Shown here one piece after another: positions 33,342 through 41,253 of a stretch of DNA of 64,000 bases. Each line of letters opens with the position of its first letter. The stretch's first letter is position 1. The notes beneath the pieces are model-generated. The model saw only the letters and a program-made list of their open reading frames with translations, was not told where the DNA came from and did no database searches. The position numbers and the translations under genes are program-made. The stretch lies in the NCBI RefSeq assembly GCF_013450295.1, contig NZ_SKBR01000002.1, positions 1,016,501 to 1,080,500 on the forward strand, read 5' to 3'. Origin of the DNA: Streptomyces sp. AJS327 (GTDB lineage: Bacteria; Actinomycetota; Actinomycetes; Streptomycetales; Streptomycetaceae).

Positions 33342-34526
33342 GTGCTCACCGTGAACCAGACCCGTCCCGCCACGGGGGCCGGGCGCATCAGCGGCGTCGA
33401 GACGCTCAGTCTCGGCACCTCCTGGCGGGACTTCAGCTACGTACGCGTGACGACCGACGAGGGGCTGGTCGGGATCGGGGAGATCACCCACCCCTTCCGG
33501 GGCGCCGAGACCTGTGCGCTGGCGCGCCACATGGGGGAGCGGCACCTCGTCGGCGCCGACCCCTTCGACACGGAGGAGATCTGGCTCCGGATGTACCAGG
33601 GGGACTTCCTGCGCGGGGGAGACGTGGGCGGCATCGTGCTGAGCGGGGTCGACCAGGCGCTGCACGACATCCAGGGCAAGTTCCTCGGTGTGCCGGTATA
33701 CCGGCTGATCGGCGGCGCCTGCCGGGACGCCGTCCCGGTCTACGCGAACGGCTGGTACACCGGCGAGCGCACGCCGGAGCGGTTCGCGCAGCTGGCGCGG
33801 GACACCGTCGCCCGGGGGTACTCCGCGCTCAAGCTCGACCCGTTCGGGGCCGGTCTCGGGGAGCTCGGCAGGGTGGAGCGCCGCCGCTCGATCGACCTCG
33901 TCGCCGCGGTGCGCGAGGCGATCGGTCCGGAGGTGGAGCTGTTCGTGGAGGGGCACGCGCGTTTCGTCGTCCACGAGGCCGTCCGGATCGCCACCGCCCT
34001 GGAGCCCTATGACATCGGCTGGTTCGAGGAGCCGCTGCCCTGGACGCACGTCGACCGCTACCCGGACGTCGGTGCCCGCACGACGATCCCGATCTCCGGC
34101 GGCGAGCACTTCCACAACCGGTACGAGTACGCCGCGCTGTTCGAGCACGACGCGGTCGACATCGTCCAGCCCGACCTCAGCATGGTCGGCGGCTACACCG
34201 AGATGCGGAAGATCGCCGCGATCGCGGAGACCCGCTCCATGGTGGTGGCGCCGCACAACTCCAACTCGCCGTTCTGCACGACCGCGACCGCCCACGCGGC
34301 GGCGGCCCTCCCGAACTTCCGGATCCTGGAGACCTTCGACGGGCTTCTGGAGCCGTACGTGTTCGACGCGCTCCGTGGCTGCCTGCCCATCGAGGACGGC
34401 TTCCTGCCCCTGCCGGCCGCCCCCGGTATCGGGGTCGAGCTTGACGACGACGTCTTCGCCGAGTACCCGCCGCGCGGCGGCTTCTGGAACATGTTCGCCC
34501 CGGGCTGGGAGCGGCGGAACCGCTGA
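33342..34526 (+). CDS. Enolase-superfamily sugar-acid dehydratase (mandelate racemase/muconate lactonizing type)
   Basis: A 394-residue enzyme that probably dehydrates an aldonic acid to a 2-keto-3-deoxy acid. The capping domain is followed by a TIM barrel with KLDPF on the second strand, metal ligands E203 (VEGH), E229 (FEEP) and E255 (SGGEHF), and base His305 in PHNSNSP. This pattern is that of galactonate/gluconate-type dehydratases, but cycloisomerases of 3,6-anhydrogalactonate type look similar. The GTG at 33342 is chosen for the GGAGAT ribosome site; ATG 33330 lies inside the operator and lacks one. It is transcribed from the IclR-type operator region. Confidence 0.86.
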   Translation: MLTVNQTRPATGAGRISGVETLSLGTSWRDFSYVRVTTDEGLVGIGEITHPFRGAETCALARHMGERHLVGADPFDTEEIWLRMYQGDFLRGGDVGGIVLSGVDQALHDIQGKFLGVPVYRLIGGACRDAVPVYANGWYTGERTPERFAQLARDTVARGYSALKLDPFGAGLGELGRVERRRSIDLVAAVREAIGPEVELFVEGHARFVVHEAVRIATALEPYDIGWFEEPLPWTHVDRYPDVGARTTIPISGGEHFHNRYEYAALFEHDAVDIVQPDLSMVGGYTEMRKIAAIAETRSMVVAPHNSNSPFCTTATAHAAAALPNFRILETFDGLLEPYVFDALRGCLPIEDGFLPLPAAPGIGVELDDDVFAEYPPRGGFWNMFAPGWERRNR

Positions 34527-34562
34527 CCGCGACGGGGCGCGCGGCGGGAGTCCCCTCTGGGG

Positions 34563-35411
34563 TCAGGCGCCGGCCAGGCCCAGTGGGGACAGCGCGTCCC
34601 GTTCGATCAGCGCCTCGACCTCGCGCTCGTCGATGCCGTGCAGCCCGGCGGGGCTCTGGATCCCCGCGACCTCGCGGAGCCCGGCGACCGTGGCGTCGAC
34701 CGAGGTGAACGGGTAGTCGCTGCCGAACAGCAGCTTGTCCCAGACGCCGTACTCCTGCACCAGCATCAGCGCCCGCCAGAGCTGGAACGGCCGGTAGTGC
34801 AGCGCGCTCACGTCGGCGTAGACGTGGGGGTGCTTGCGGATCACCGCCACGCACTCGCCCTCGTAGGGGTGGCCGAGGTGCGCCAGGACGAGCCGCTGCT
34901 CGGGGAAGCGCCGGGCGACCCGGTCGGCCAGGAGTGGGCGGGCGTACTCCAGCGGCGCCTGTGAGACGAAGGTCGTGCCGGTGTGCATGAGCACCGGCAG
35001 GCCGTGGTCGCTGGTGTACGTCCAGAGCGGGTCGAGGCGTTCGTCGCCGGGGTCGAACCCGGCGTACATCGGCATCAGTTTCACCCCCCGGAGGCCGAGT
35101 TCGCGGTGCCCGTGGCGCAGCTCCTCCTGCCAGCCGGGCCGCGTCGGGTCGAGGGAGAGGAAGCCGATGAGCCGGTCCGGGTGTTCGGCGACGTACGCCG
35201 CGACCGAGGCGTCGTCGACCCAGAGGTCCGAGAGCCGGGCCTTGCCGCCGAAGACGATGGCCCGGGAGTCGGGCGGGGCCGTCGCCGCGTACTCCTCCCA
35301 GCGCACGGCGAGATCGACGGCGCCGGAGCGGGCGCGGCCCGCCTGGGCGAGGAAGTCGGGGCCCAGGTGGTCCGGGCAGCCGAAGAGGTGGCTGTGTACG
35401 TCGACGATCAT
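34563..35411 (-). CDS. Amidohydrolase-family protein, possible sugar lactonase
   Basis: A 282-residue TIM-barrel hydrolase of the amidohydrolase 2 type. Metal motif H6-x-H8 (VHSH) is at the N-terminus, with further His in VLMHTGT and LAHLGHP and the catalytic Asp in FGSDYP. Relatives act as lactonases in sugar pathways or as decarboxylases. The ATG lies 8 bp from the operator pair, and only a weak CGGAAC is available as ribosome site. It is the only gene of its unit, since the dehydratase gene converges on it. Its regulation by the IclR-type sites argues for a pathway role. Confidence 0.84.
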   Translation of the reverse strand: MIVDVHSHLFGCPDHLGPDFLAQAGRARSGAVDLAVRWEEYAATAPPDSRAIVFGGKARLSDLWVDDASVAAYVAEHPDRLIGFLSLDPTRPGWQEELRHGHRELGLRGVKLMPMYAGFDPGDERLDPLWTYTSDHGLPVLMHTGTTFVSQAPLEYARPLLADRVARRFPEQRLVLAHLGHPYEGECVAVIRKHPHVYADVSALHYRPFQLWRALMLVQEYGVWDKLLFGSDYPFTSVDATVAGLREVAGIQSPAGLHGIDEREVEALIERDALSPLGLAGA

Positions 35412-35418
35412 GATTCCG

Positions 35419-35453
35419 TTCCGTGATAGAGAACAGCGTTCTCTATCACGGTA
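35419..35453. promoter_or_regulatory. Tandem IclR-type operators before the amidohydrolase gene
   Basis: Sites TTCCGTGATAGAGAA (35419-35433) and TTCTCTATCACGGTA (35439-35453), centres 20 bp apart. Together they form a perfect inverted repeat with 14-bp arms around AGC (35421-35451). The pair lies immediately upstream of the ATG and downstream of the iclR-type gene, so it could also act as a terminator hairpin for the latter. Confidence 0.8.
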
Positions 35454-35469
35454 GCAACGGTGCCGTGGA

Positions 35470-36252
35470 TCAGCCCCAGCCGAGTCGGGTCGATACGCGG
35501 TCGGCGGACTCCCGTACCCGCTCCCCGAGTTCGTGGAGCCGCTCCGGGGAGACGTCCAGCTTCAGTCCGGTCACGCTGATCGCCCCGGCGCACGCTCCCC
35601 GGTGGTCGCGCACGGCCGCGCCGACGCAGTAGACGCCGTCGGCGTCCTCCTCGTCGTCGATCGCGTATCCGCGCCGCCGCACCTCGGCCAGTTCGGCGAG
35701 GAGTGCGTCCGGGTCGGTGAGGGTCCTGCGGGTGCGGGCGGGCATGCCGGCCGCCTCCAGTAGTTCGCGGATGGCGTCGTCGTCGCGTTCGGCGGTGACC
35801 GCCTTGCCCAGGCCGCTGCTGTGGGGCAGTTCCCGCTGTCCCATGTGCAGGTCGAAGCGGACGGAGCCCGGTGCGTCCACCCGTCCGACGATCACGGCCC
35901 GGCCCTGTTCGGGCTTGGCCACGCGGGAGGACAGTCCGGTCTCCTCGGTGAGGTGGCGCAGCTCGGGCAGGGCGATGTCGCGGATGGAGGCCCGGCCGAC
36001 GGCGATCTCGCCGTACCGCGCGAGTGCGAGGCCGAGGGAGTACCGCCGCTGTGGGCCCTCTCCCTCGGAGGAGACGAGTCCGTGTGCTTCCAGGGTCTGG
36101 AGAGTGGAGAAGACCGAGCTCTTGGATCCTCCGGCGGCCCGGGTGACCTCGGTCACGGTCAGGGCGTCGCCCGCGGAGGCCAGGTGCTCCAGGATCTCGG
36201 CCGCGCGGCTGACGCTCCGTACGCGGTAACGCTCGTCGAGGCTGTTCGTCAT
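35470..36252 (-). CDS. IclR-family transcriptional regulator of the catabolic island
   Basis: A 260-residue regulator. The N-terminal winged helix-turn-helix (about 10-75) contains LTVTEVTRAAGGSKSSVFSTLQTLEAHGLV; the C-terminal IclR effector domain (about 85-255) contains GLSSRVAKPEQGRAVIVGRVD, LPHSSGLGKA and GVYCVGAAVRDHRG. The ATG at 36252 is chosen by homology; ribosome site is weak and a single operator-like site overlaps the start, which suggests autorepression. It is divergent from the aldolase gene, whose promoter has the best operator pair. It probably senses a pathway sugar acid, as IclR relatives do, and represses or activates the surrounding units. Confidence 0.92.
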   Translation of the reverse strand: MTNSLDERYRVRSVSRAAEILEHLASAGDALTVTEVTRAAGGSKSSVFSTLQTLEAHGLVSSEGEGPQRRYSLGLALARYGEIAVGRASIRDIALPELRHLTEETGLSSRVAKPEQGRAVIVGRVDAPGSVRFDLHMGQRELPHSSGLGKAVTAERDDDAIRELLEAAGMPARTRRTLTDPDALLAELAEVRRRGYAIDDEEDADGVYCVGAAVRDHRGACAGAISVTGLKLDVSPERLHELGERVRESADRVSTRLGWG

Positions 36253-36259
36253 CACCGAA
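36245..36259. promoter_or_regulatory. Single IclR-type operator over the regulator start codon
   Basis: TTCGTCATCACCGAA fits TTC-N9-GAA and covers the ATG of the iclR-type gene. Unlike the other sites it has no partner 20 bp away on either side. Confidence 0.5.
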
Positions 36260-36330
36260 CAAAGTTTGCGTGACCCGCTCGTGCCGGTCAATCCGCCGCC
36301 GCTTGACCTCGCGTGGACCCCTCCCTATGG

Positions 36331-36365
36331 TTCGGTTATACAGAATATTGTTCGGTACTACAGAA
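36331..36365. promoter_or_regulatory. Tandem IclR-type operators before the aldolase-dehydrogenase operon
   Basis: Best copies of the motif: TTCGGTTATACAGAA (36331-36345) and TTCGGTACTACAGAA (36351-36365), identical at 13 of 15 positions, centres 20 bp apart. They end 10 bp before the proposed GTG start, so a bound protein would block transcription or translation initiation. Confidence 0.85.
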
Positions 36366-36375
36366 CGGTGCTGAG

Positions 36376-37365
36376 GTGTCTTCGGCGTATTCGGTGTCTT
36401 CGGTGGGCCCGGCGGGCCCGGTGACTTCGGTGGGTTCGGTGTCTTCGGCGGGCTCCACCGCCGAACCCGGCCTCCGAGGCGTCCTTCCGGTCCTGGCGAC
36501 CCCGTTCACGGAACGGATGACGATCGACGAGAGCGCTCTGCGGGACGAGATCGACTGGGTCTTCGACGCGGGCGCCGACGGCGTCGTCGTCGCGATGGTC
36601 TCGGAGATCCTGCGTCTCGCGACCGACGAACAGGAGGAACTGGGCAGGATCGTCTGCGCGCACGCGCGCGGGCGGGGCCCGGTCGTGCTGAGCGTGGGCG
36701 CGGAGAGCACACACCTCGCGCTCCGGCTCGCCCGCCGCGCCGAGGCCGACGGGGCGAGCGCCGTCATGGCGATACCGCCCCTGACCGTGGCGTGCGGCGC
36801 CGAGGAGACCGGGCGGTACTTCCGGGCGCTCGCGGAGGAGGTCTCCGTGCCGCTCATCGTCCAGGACGCCAGCGGATACGTCGGCGATCCCCTGTCACTG
36901 AAGCTCCAGGCGGAACTGCTGCGGGAGTTCGGGGCGGAGCACGTCCAGTTCAAGCCGGAGGCGGTGCCGGTCGGACCGCGGCTGAGCACGCTACGGGACC
37001 TGACCGGCGGCACGGCGCGGGTCTTCGAGGGAAGCGGGGGAGCGGCGCTCGTCGACAGCCACGCGCGGGGTGTCGTGGGCACGATGCCCGGGCCCGACCT
37101 GGTCTGGGCGGTGCGGGCGCTGTGGGACGCGCTGGCCGTCGGCGACCACGAGCGGAGCCGGGCGCTCGACGAGGCGCTGAGCCCCCTGATGGCCCTGGTG
37201 ACCTCGCTCGGCTCGTATGTGGCGTTCGAGAAGTACTTCCTCGTGCGTCAGGGGGTGCTGCCCGCCGCGCGAGTGCGCGAACCGCTCGGCTTCTCCCTCG
37301 ACGAGGAGACCCGGCAGCGCCTGGACCTGCTGTTCGACCGACTGGAAGAGGTGGTGCGGCCATGA
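36376..37365 (+). CDS. DapA-family aldolase/dehydratase for keto-deoxy sugar acids
   Basis: TIM-barrel class I aldolase-like enzyme, 329 residues. The core begins RGVLPVLATPF (about 34-44); Lys193 in HVQFKPEA is at the Schiff-base position. Relatives split 2-keto-3-deoxy acids into pyruvate and an aldehyde or dehydrate keto-deoxy-glucarate. The first 30 residues are an unusual three-residue repeat (VSS, AYS, VSS, VGP and so on) encoded by a 9-bp DNA repeat, so the true start could be one of several GTGs up to 36421. The GTG at 36376 is kept as the first start after the operators. The stop overlaps the dehydrogenase start (ATGA). Confidence 0.86.
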   Translation: MSSAYSVSSVGPAGPVTSVGSVSSAGSTAEPGLRGVLPVLATPFTERMTIDESALRDEIDWVFDAGADGVVVAMVSEILRLATDEQEELGRIVCAHARGRGPVVLSVGAESTHLALRLARRAEADGASAVMAIPPLTVACGAEETGRYFRALAEEVSVPLIVQDASGYVGDPLSLKLQAELLREFGAEHVQFKPEAVPVGPRLSTLRDLTGGTARVFEGSGGAALVDSHARGVVGTMPGPDLVWAVRALWDALAVGDHERSRALDEALSPLMALVTSLGSYVAFEKYFLVRQGVLPAARVREPLGFSLDEETRQRLDLLFDRLEEVVRP

Positions 37366-38381
37366 GGGCCGTGGTGTTGAAGGAGTTCGGCAGGATGGCG
37401 CTGGAGGAGGTCGCGACACCGGAGCCGGGCGACGGGGAGGCCCGGCTCCGGGTGCGGATGACCGGCGTCTGCGGTTCCGATCTGCACGGCTTCACCGGGG
37501 CCAACGGGCGGCGCGTGCCGGGGCAGGTCATGGGGCACGAGCTGGTGGGCGTGGTCGAGGCGCTCGGCGCGGGCGCCGACCTCCCGCTCGGCGCGCTCGT
37601 CACCCTCAACCCCGTGGTCGGCTGCGGGGGTTGCGCGCCCTGCCGGGCGGGCACCGAACCGTACTGCCCGGACAAGCGGGTCATCGGGGTGGACCCGACG
37701 CGCACCGCGGGCTTCGCGGAGTACGTCGTGGCGCCCGCCGCGAACGTCGTGGCGTTGCCCGCCGGGATGCCGGTGGCGCACGGGGCGCTCGTCGAACCCC
37801 TCGCGGTCGGCTATCACGCCGCGCGGCGCGGCGGCGTCACCGCCGAGGACCGGGTGCTCGTGCTGGGCGGCGGCCCCATCGGGCAGGCGGTGGCGCTGGC
37901 CGCCCGGCGGCTGTCGGCGGCGCGCGTCGTGGTCAGCGAACCGCACGCGGGGCGCAGGGACCTGTGCCGCGCGCTCGGAGTCGAGGTGCTCGACCCCGTG
38001 GCCGGGCCGGTCGGGCCGCGGGTGGCGGCGAGGCTCGACGGCCCGGCGAGCGTCGCGATCGACGCGGTCGGCACCTCCGGAACGGTGGCGGACGCCTTCG
38101 CGTCCACCGCGCTCGGCGCCCGGATCGTGCTGGTGGGCATGGCGGCGCCGCGCCTGGAGCTGGACGCCTTCGGGGTGAGCACCGGCGAGCGGTCCCTGAC
38201 CGGGGCGTTCTCCTACACCTCGGCGGAGTTCGTGGAGACGGCGCGGTGGGCCGGTACCGAGCCGGACGCCGTCGCGGCCCTGGTGGAGCGGGAGATCCCG
38301 GCGGACCGGGCGCCCGCGCAATTCGCCGAGCTGGCCGAGGGGCTCGCCGTGGCCGGGAAGGTCCTGGTCCGCTTCTCCTGA
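37362..38381 (+). CDS. Zinc-dependent medium-chain alcohol/sugar dehydrogenase
   Basis: A 339-residue NAD(P)-dependent dehydrogenase of the MDR superfamily, similar in layout to sorbitol, threonine and L-galactonate/gulonate dehydrogenases. Catalytic zinc ligands are C37, H59 and E60 (GVCGSD, GHE); the structural zinc has C88, C91, C94 and C102. The Rossmann motif is VLVLGGGPIGQAVA. It starts on the aldolase stop (ATGA), so it is the second gene of an operator-controlled operon. It converges on the SMP-30 gene. The substrate is presumably a sugar acid or alcohol of the island's pathway. Confidence 0.9.
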   Translation: MRAVVLKEFGRMALEEVATPEPGDGEARLRVRMTGVCGSDLHGFTGANGRRVPGQVMGHELVGVVEALGAGADLPLGALVTLNPVVGCGGCAPCRAGTEPYCPDKRVIGVDPTRTAGFAEYVVAPAANVVALPAGMPVAHGALVEPLAVGYHAARRGGVTAEDRVLVLGGGPIGQAVALAARRLSAARVVVSEPHAGRRDLCRALGVEVLDPVAGPVGPRVAARLDGPASVAIDAVGTSGTVADAFASTALGARIVLVGMAAPRLELDAFGVSTGERSLTGAFSYTSAEFVETARWAGTEPDAVAALVEREIPADRAPAQFAELAEGLAVAGKVLVRFS

Positions 38382-38445
38382 CGGCCGAGTTCTCCGGACG
38401 GCCGAGCGGCCCGGTGCCGCGCACCGGGCCGGTGCGCGGCACCGG

Positions 38446-39306
38446 TCAGCCCCGGTAGGGCAGCGCCGGAAGTCCCGTGACGCCGGGCCGCACCGCGAAG
38501 ACCGCCCCGGCGGCGGGCTCCGCGCCCGGGGGCAGGCCGGTGCGCGAGGTCGTGACGTAGAGGGTGTCCAGGTCCGGTCCGCCGAAGACGCACGCGCTCA
38601 CCTGCGAGGCGGTGAGGGTGACGACCCTGTCCAGGGTGCCGTCGGGCGCGTACCGGTGCACGGCCGAACCGCCCCACAGCGCGACCCAGACCCCGCCCTC
38701 GGCGTCGACGCACAGGCCGTCGGGTAGCCCGGCGCCGGTGGCGAACCGCACGAACGGGCGCCGGCGGCCCAGGCCGTTGACCGTGTCGTAGTCGAACACG
38801 TCGGTCCGTCCGGTCGCCGTGTCGTTGTAGTACGCGAGGTGGCCGTCGGGACTGAAGCCGAGCCCGTTGGAGACCGTGACCCCCTGGAGCACGGCCCGTG
38901 GCTCCTCCTCGGCGCCCGGCGCGAGTCGGTAGAGCGCGGCGGCCCCCGGCGTGGCGTCGTAGGCCATCGAACCGCAGTAGAAGCGCCCGTCGGGATCGCA
39001 GCCACCGTCGTTGAACCGCACCGCGGGGTCCGTCCAGACCTCGCCCAGCTCCCGGACGTCCGTCAGGTCGTCCCGTGCCGCCAGCGCGAAGGAGCGCTCC
39101 AGGGCGAGCACCGCCCCGCCGCCCGCGCGGGGGCGCAGCGCCGCCACGACCGCGCCGACGCGCGTCCGCGTGACGGATCCGTCGTCCCGCAGGGTCAGCA
39201 CGTCCCCCGCGAGCATGTCGACGTACCGCAGTCCGCCCCAGGGGCCCCACCACACCGGGCCCTCGGCGTGGTCCGCCTCGGCGGCGGTGACCTGTTCCGC
39301 TCTCAC
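38446..39306 (-). CDS. SMP-30/gluconolactonase family lactonase
   Basis: A 286-residue six-bladed beta-propeller lactonase that opens sugar 1,4- or 1,5-lactones. Metal ligands are visible: Glu in HAEGPVWW, Asn in VSNGLGFSPDG and Asp in LPDGLCVDAEGG; NDGGCDPDGRFYCGSM is also a family hallmark. The GTG start overlaps the SDR stop (GTGA), and GGAGAGGAA precedes it. It is last in the four-gene symporter operon. It gives the pathway a second lactonase beside the amidohydrolase. Confidence 0.92.
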   Translation of the reverse strand: MRAEQVTAAEADHAEGPVWWGPWGGLRYVDMLAGDVLTLRDDGSVTRTRVGAVVAALRPRAGGGAVLALERSFALAARDDLTDVRELGEVWTDPAVRFNDGGCDPDGRFYCGSMAYDATPGAAALYRLAPGAEEEPRAVLQGVTVSNGLGFSPDGHLAYYNDTATGRTDVFDYDTVNGLGRRRPFVRFATGAGLPDGLCVDAEGGVWVALWGGSAVHRYAPDGTLDRVVTLTASQVSACVFGGPDLDTLYVTTSRTGLPPGAEPAAGAVFAVRPGVTGLPALPYRG

Positions 39307-40133
39307 GTGGATTCCTCTCCCAGCGCGTCGACGTACGGTGCCATGAACGGGAGCCGTGGCAGCTGGCTGGCGAGCACGCCCCCGTCGACGACGATGTGCT
39401 GCCCGGTGATGTACGAACCGGCGTCCGACGCCAGCAGCAGCAGGGCGCCCACCAGGTCGTCGGGTGAGCCGAAGCGCTGCCGCAGCGGGATGTGCTCGCG
39501 GTAGTACCGCTCGAACGCCGCGCGCTCCAGATCGAAGTCGGCGGCGATACCGGTCTCGATGACGCCCGGCGCGATCGCGTTGACGGTGATGCCGTGCTCG
39601 CCCAGCTCCAGCGCCAGCGACTGGGTCAGCTGCTCCAGGCCCGCCTTGGAGGTGTTGTAGGCGACGAGTCCGGGTTCGCCCACGATGCCGTTCTTCGAGG
39701 ACAGCATGACGATCCGGCCGGCCACCCCGTGGTGGACCATGTGCTCGGCCGTCCGCTGGCTCAGCAGGAACGGGGCGGTGAGGTTGGTCGCCAGCGTCGC
39801 GTTCCAGTCGTCGAGACCCACCTCGTTGAACCGGCGGAGCGCGGCGACGCCCGCGCAGTTGACGAGGACGTCGATTCCGCCGGTGCGCTCCCACACCGCG
39901 TCGACGAGTCCGGGCAGCTCGTCGAGGTGTCCGAGGTCCTGCTCGGCCTCCCAGACGCGGGACCCGGTCTCCCGCAGCTCCCCGGCCAGCGTGGCCAGGC
40001 CCGCGGATCCGGGGCGGTCGCTCAGGACGAGGTCGGCCCCCGCCTCGGCCAGACCCCGCGCCAGCACGCCGCCGATGCCCCCGGCGGCGCCGGTGACCAG
40101 GCACGTCCGGCCCGACATGGTGAAGCGCCGCAT
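39303..40133 (-). CDS. Short-chain dehydrogenase/reductase, likely sugar dehydrogenase
   Basis: A classical SDR of 276 residues. Cofactor motif TGAAGGIG is near the N-terminus, NCAG follows, and the catalytic Ser, Tyr and Lys are in MLSSKNG and YNTSK. Asp in LSDRPGS after the second beta strand favours NAD. The ATG at 40133 has GGGAG at a normal distance; GTG 40139 would overlap the previous stop but sits too close to that ribosome site. It lies 2 bp after the Gfo/Idh/MocA gene and overlaps the SMP-30 gene. Oxidising a sugar to a lactone is a sensible role in this context. Confidence 0.9.
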   Translation of the reverse strand: MRRFTMSGRTCLVTGAAGGIGGVLARGLAEAGADLVLSDRPGSAGLATLAGELRETGSRVWEAEQDLGHLDELPGLVDAVWERTGGIDVLVNCAGVAALRRFNEVGLDDWNATLATNLTAPFLLSQRTAEHMVHHGVAGRIVMLSSKNGIVGEPGLVAYNTSKAGLEQLTQSLALELGEHGITVNAIAPGVIETGIAADFDLERAAFERYYREHIPLRQRFGSPDDLVGALLLLASDAGSYITGQHIVVDGGVLASQLPRLPFMAPYVDALGEEST

Positions 40134-40135
40134 GG

Positions 40136-41236
40136 TCACCACTCCCTGGAGTCGGGGACCTCGACGGCCGCGCCACCGGCCGCGACCGACTCGGCGGCGA
40201 GGATTCCGGGCAGCGTGTAGTCCAGCCCGCGGTGGACGTCGATCGGGGCGGCCCGCTCACCGCGCACGGCCTCCAGGAACTCCGGCAGCATCCAGTACTC
40301 GCTGGTGCCGTGGTCGCTGACGGTCGCCTCCGGAGGGGCGGCCAGCCGTTCCGGGATGTACCGCTCGGCGAACGCCCCGAGGTCGTGCCACCGCGCGCCC
40401 TCCTCGCAGCCGGAGCGCTCGTGGGCGTCGTCGAGCCAGACCTTGCTGGTGTCGCCGTTGCCGCGCCACGACTCGTAGCTGCCCGCCGAGCCCTGGAGCG
40501 CGTAGTACGCCATCTGGTGCGGGCGTGGCGAGGTGTGGTCCACGCGTACCCGGAACACCCGGCCCGCGTCGGTGCACAGGTGGAGCAGGTGCATCGAGGG
40601 CGCCGTCACCCGGGGGTCGAACCGTCCGCCCGGGACGGTGGTGGCGCTCACCGAGGTCACCCGGTCGTCGGTGACGTACAGCAGGGGCCCGACGCTGTGC
40701 GTGCAGTAGACGCCGATCCGCCCGTCGGCGCGCCAGGTCAGCGCGCCGTCGTCCGCGTACCAGAGGTCGCGGCAGTCGTGCAGGTACTCGGCCTCGGCGT
40801 AGTAGACCTCGCCGAACCGTCCGTCGGCGTACAGGCGGCGGGTCAGCTCGACCTCGTCCAGGTAGCGGTAGTTCTCGCCCAGCATGTACACGGCGTCGCT
40901 GGCCCGCGCCGCGTCGACGAGCGCGCGGGCCTCCTCCAGGCTGGTGCAGGCGATGACCTCACTGAGCACGTGCTTGCCCGCCGCGAGCGCCCGGACGGCG
41001 TGCTGAGCGTGGTACGGGACGGGGGAGGCGACGACGACCGCGTCGACGTCCTCCGCGAGCAGGGCGTCCATGCTGGGCGCGTACCGCGCGCCCGCCCTCG
41101 CCGCCACCTCCCGGCCGCGGGCCGCGTCGGTGTCGTGGAGGGCGGTCACGCGCGCGCCGCCCACCACCTCGCACAGGCGCAGGAAACTGAGGCCGCGGGT
41201 CAGTCCGATGACCCCGAAGCGTACGTCCGCTGGCAT
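40136..41236 (-). CDS. Gfo/Idh/MocA-family oxidoreductase without the usual catalytic lysine
   Basis: A 366-residue NAD(P)-dependent oxidoreductase. The N-terminal Rossmann domain (about 1-120) starts FGVIGLTRG; the C-terminal domain (about 125-350) has GVYCTHSVGPLLY. The usual EKP motif, whose Lys serves in catalysis, reads EVI at residues 93-95, so the lysine is replaced by Val94. A subgroup of the family has this change, and some members may be isomerases, lyases or hydrolases. AGGAG with AGGAC precedes the ATG; the symporter gene ends 17 bp upstream. Its exact reaction in the sugar pathway is open. Confidence 0.87.
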   Translation of the reverse strand: MPADVRFGVIGLTRGLSFLRLCEVVGGARVTALHDTDAARGREVAARAGARYAPSMDALLAEDVDAVVVASPVPYHAQHAVRALAAGKHVLSEVIACTSLEEARALVDAARASDAVYMLGENYRYLDEVELTRRLYADGRFGEVYYAEAEYLHDCRDLWYADDGALTWRADGRIGVYCTHSVGPLLYVTDDRVTSVSATTVPGGRFDPRVTAPSMHLLHLCTDAGRVFRVRVDHTSPRPHQMAYYALQGSAGSYESWRGNGDTSKVWLDDAHERSGCEEGARWHDLGAFAERYIPERLAAPPEATVSDHGTSEYWMLPEFLEAVRGERAAPIDVHRGLDYTLPGILAAESVAAGGAAVEVPDSREW

Positions 41237-41253
41237 GTCCTGGGCTCCTGTCC

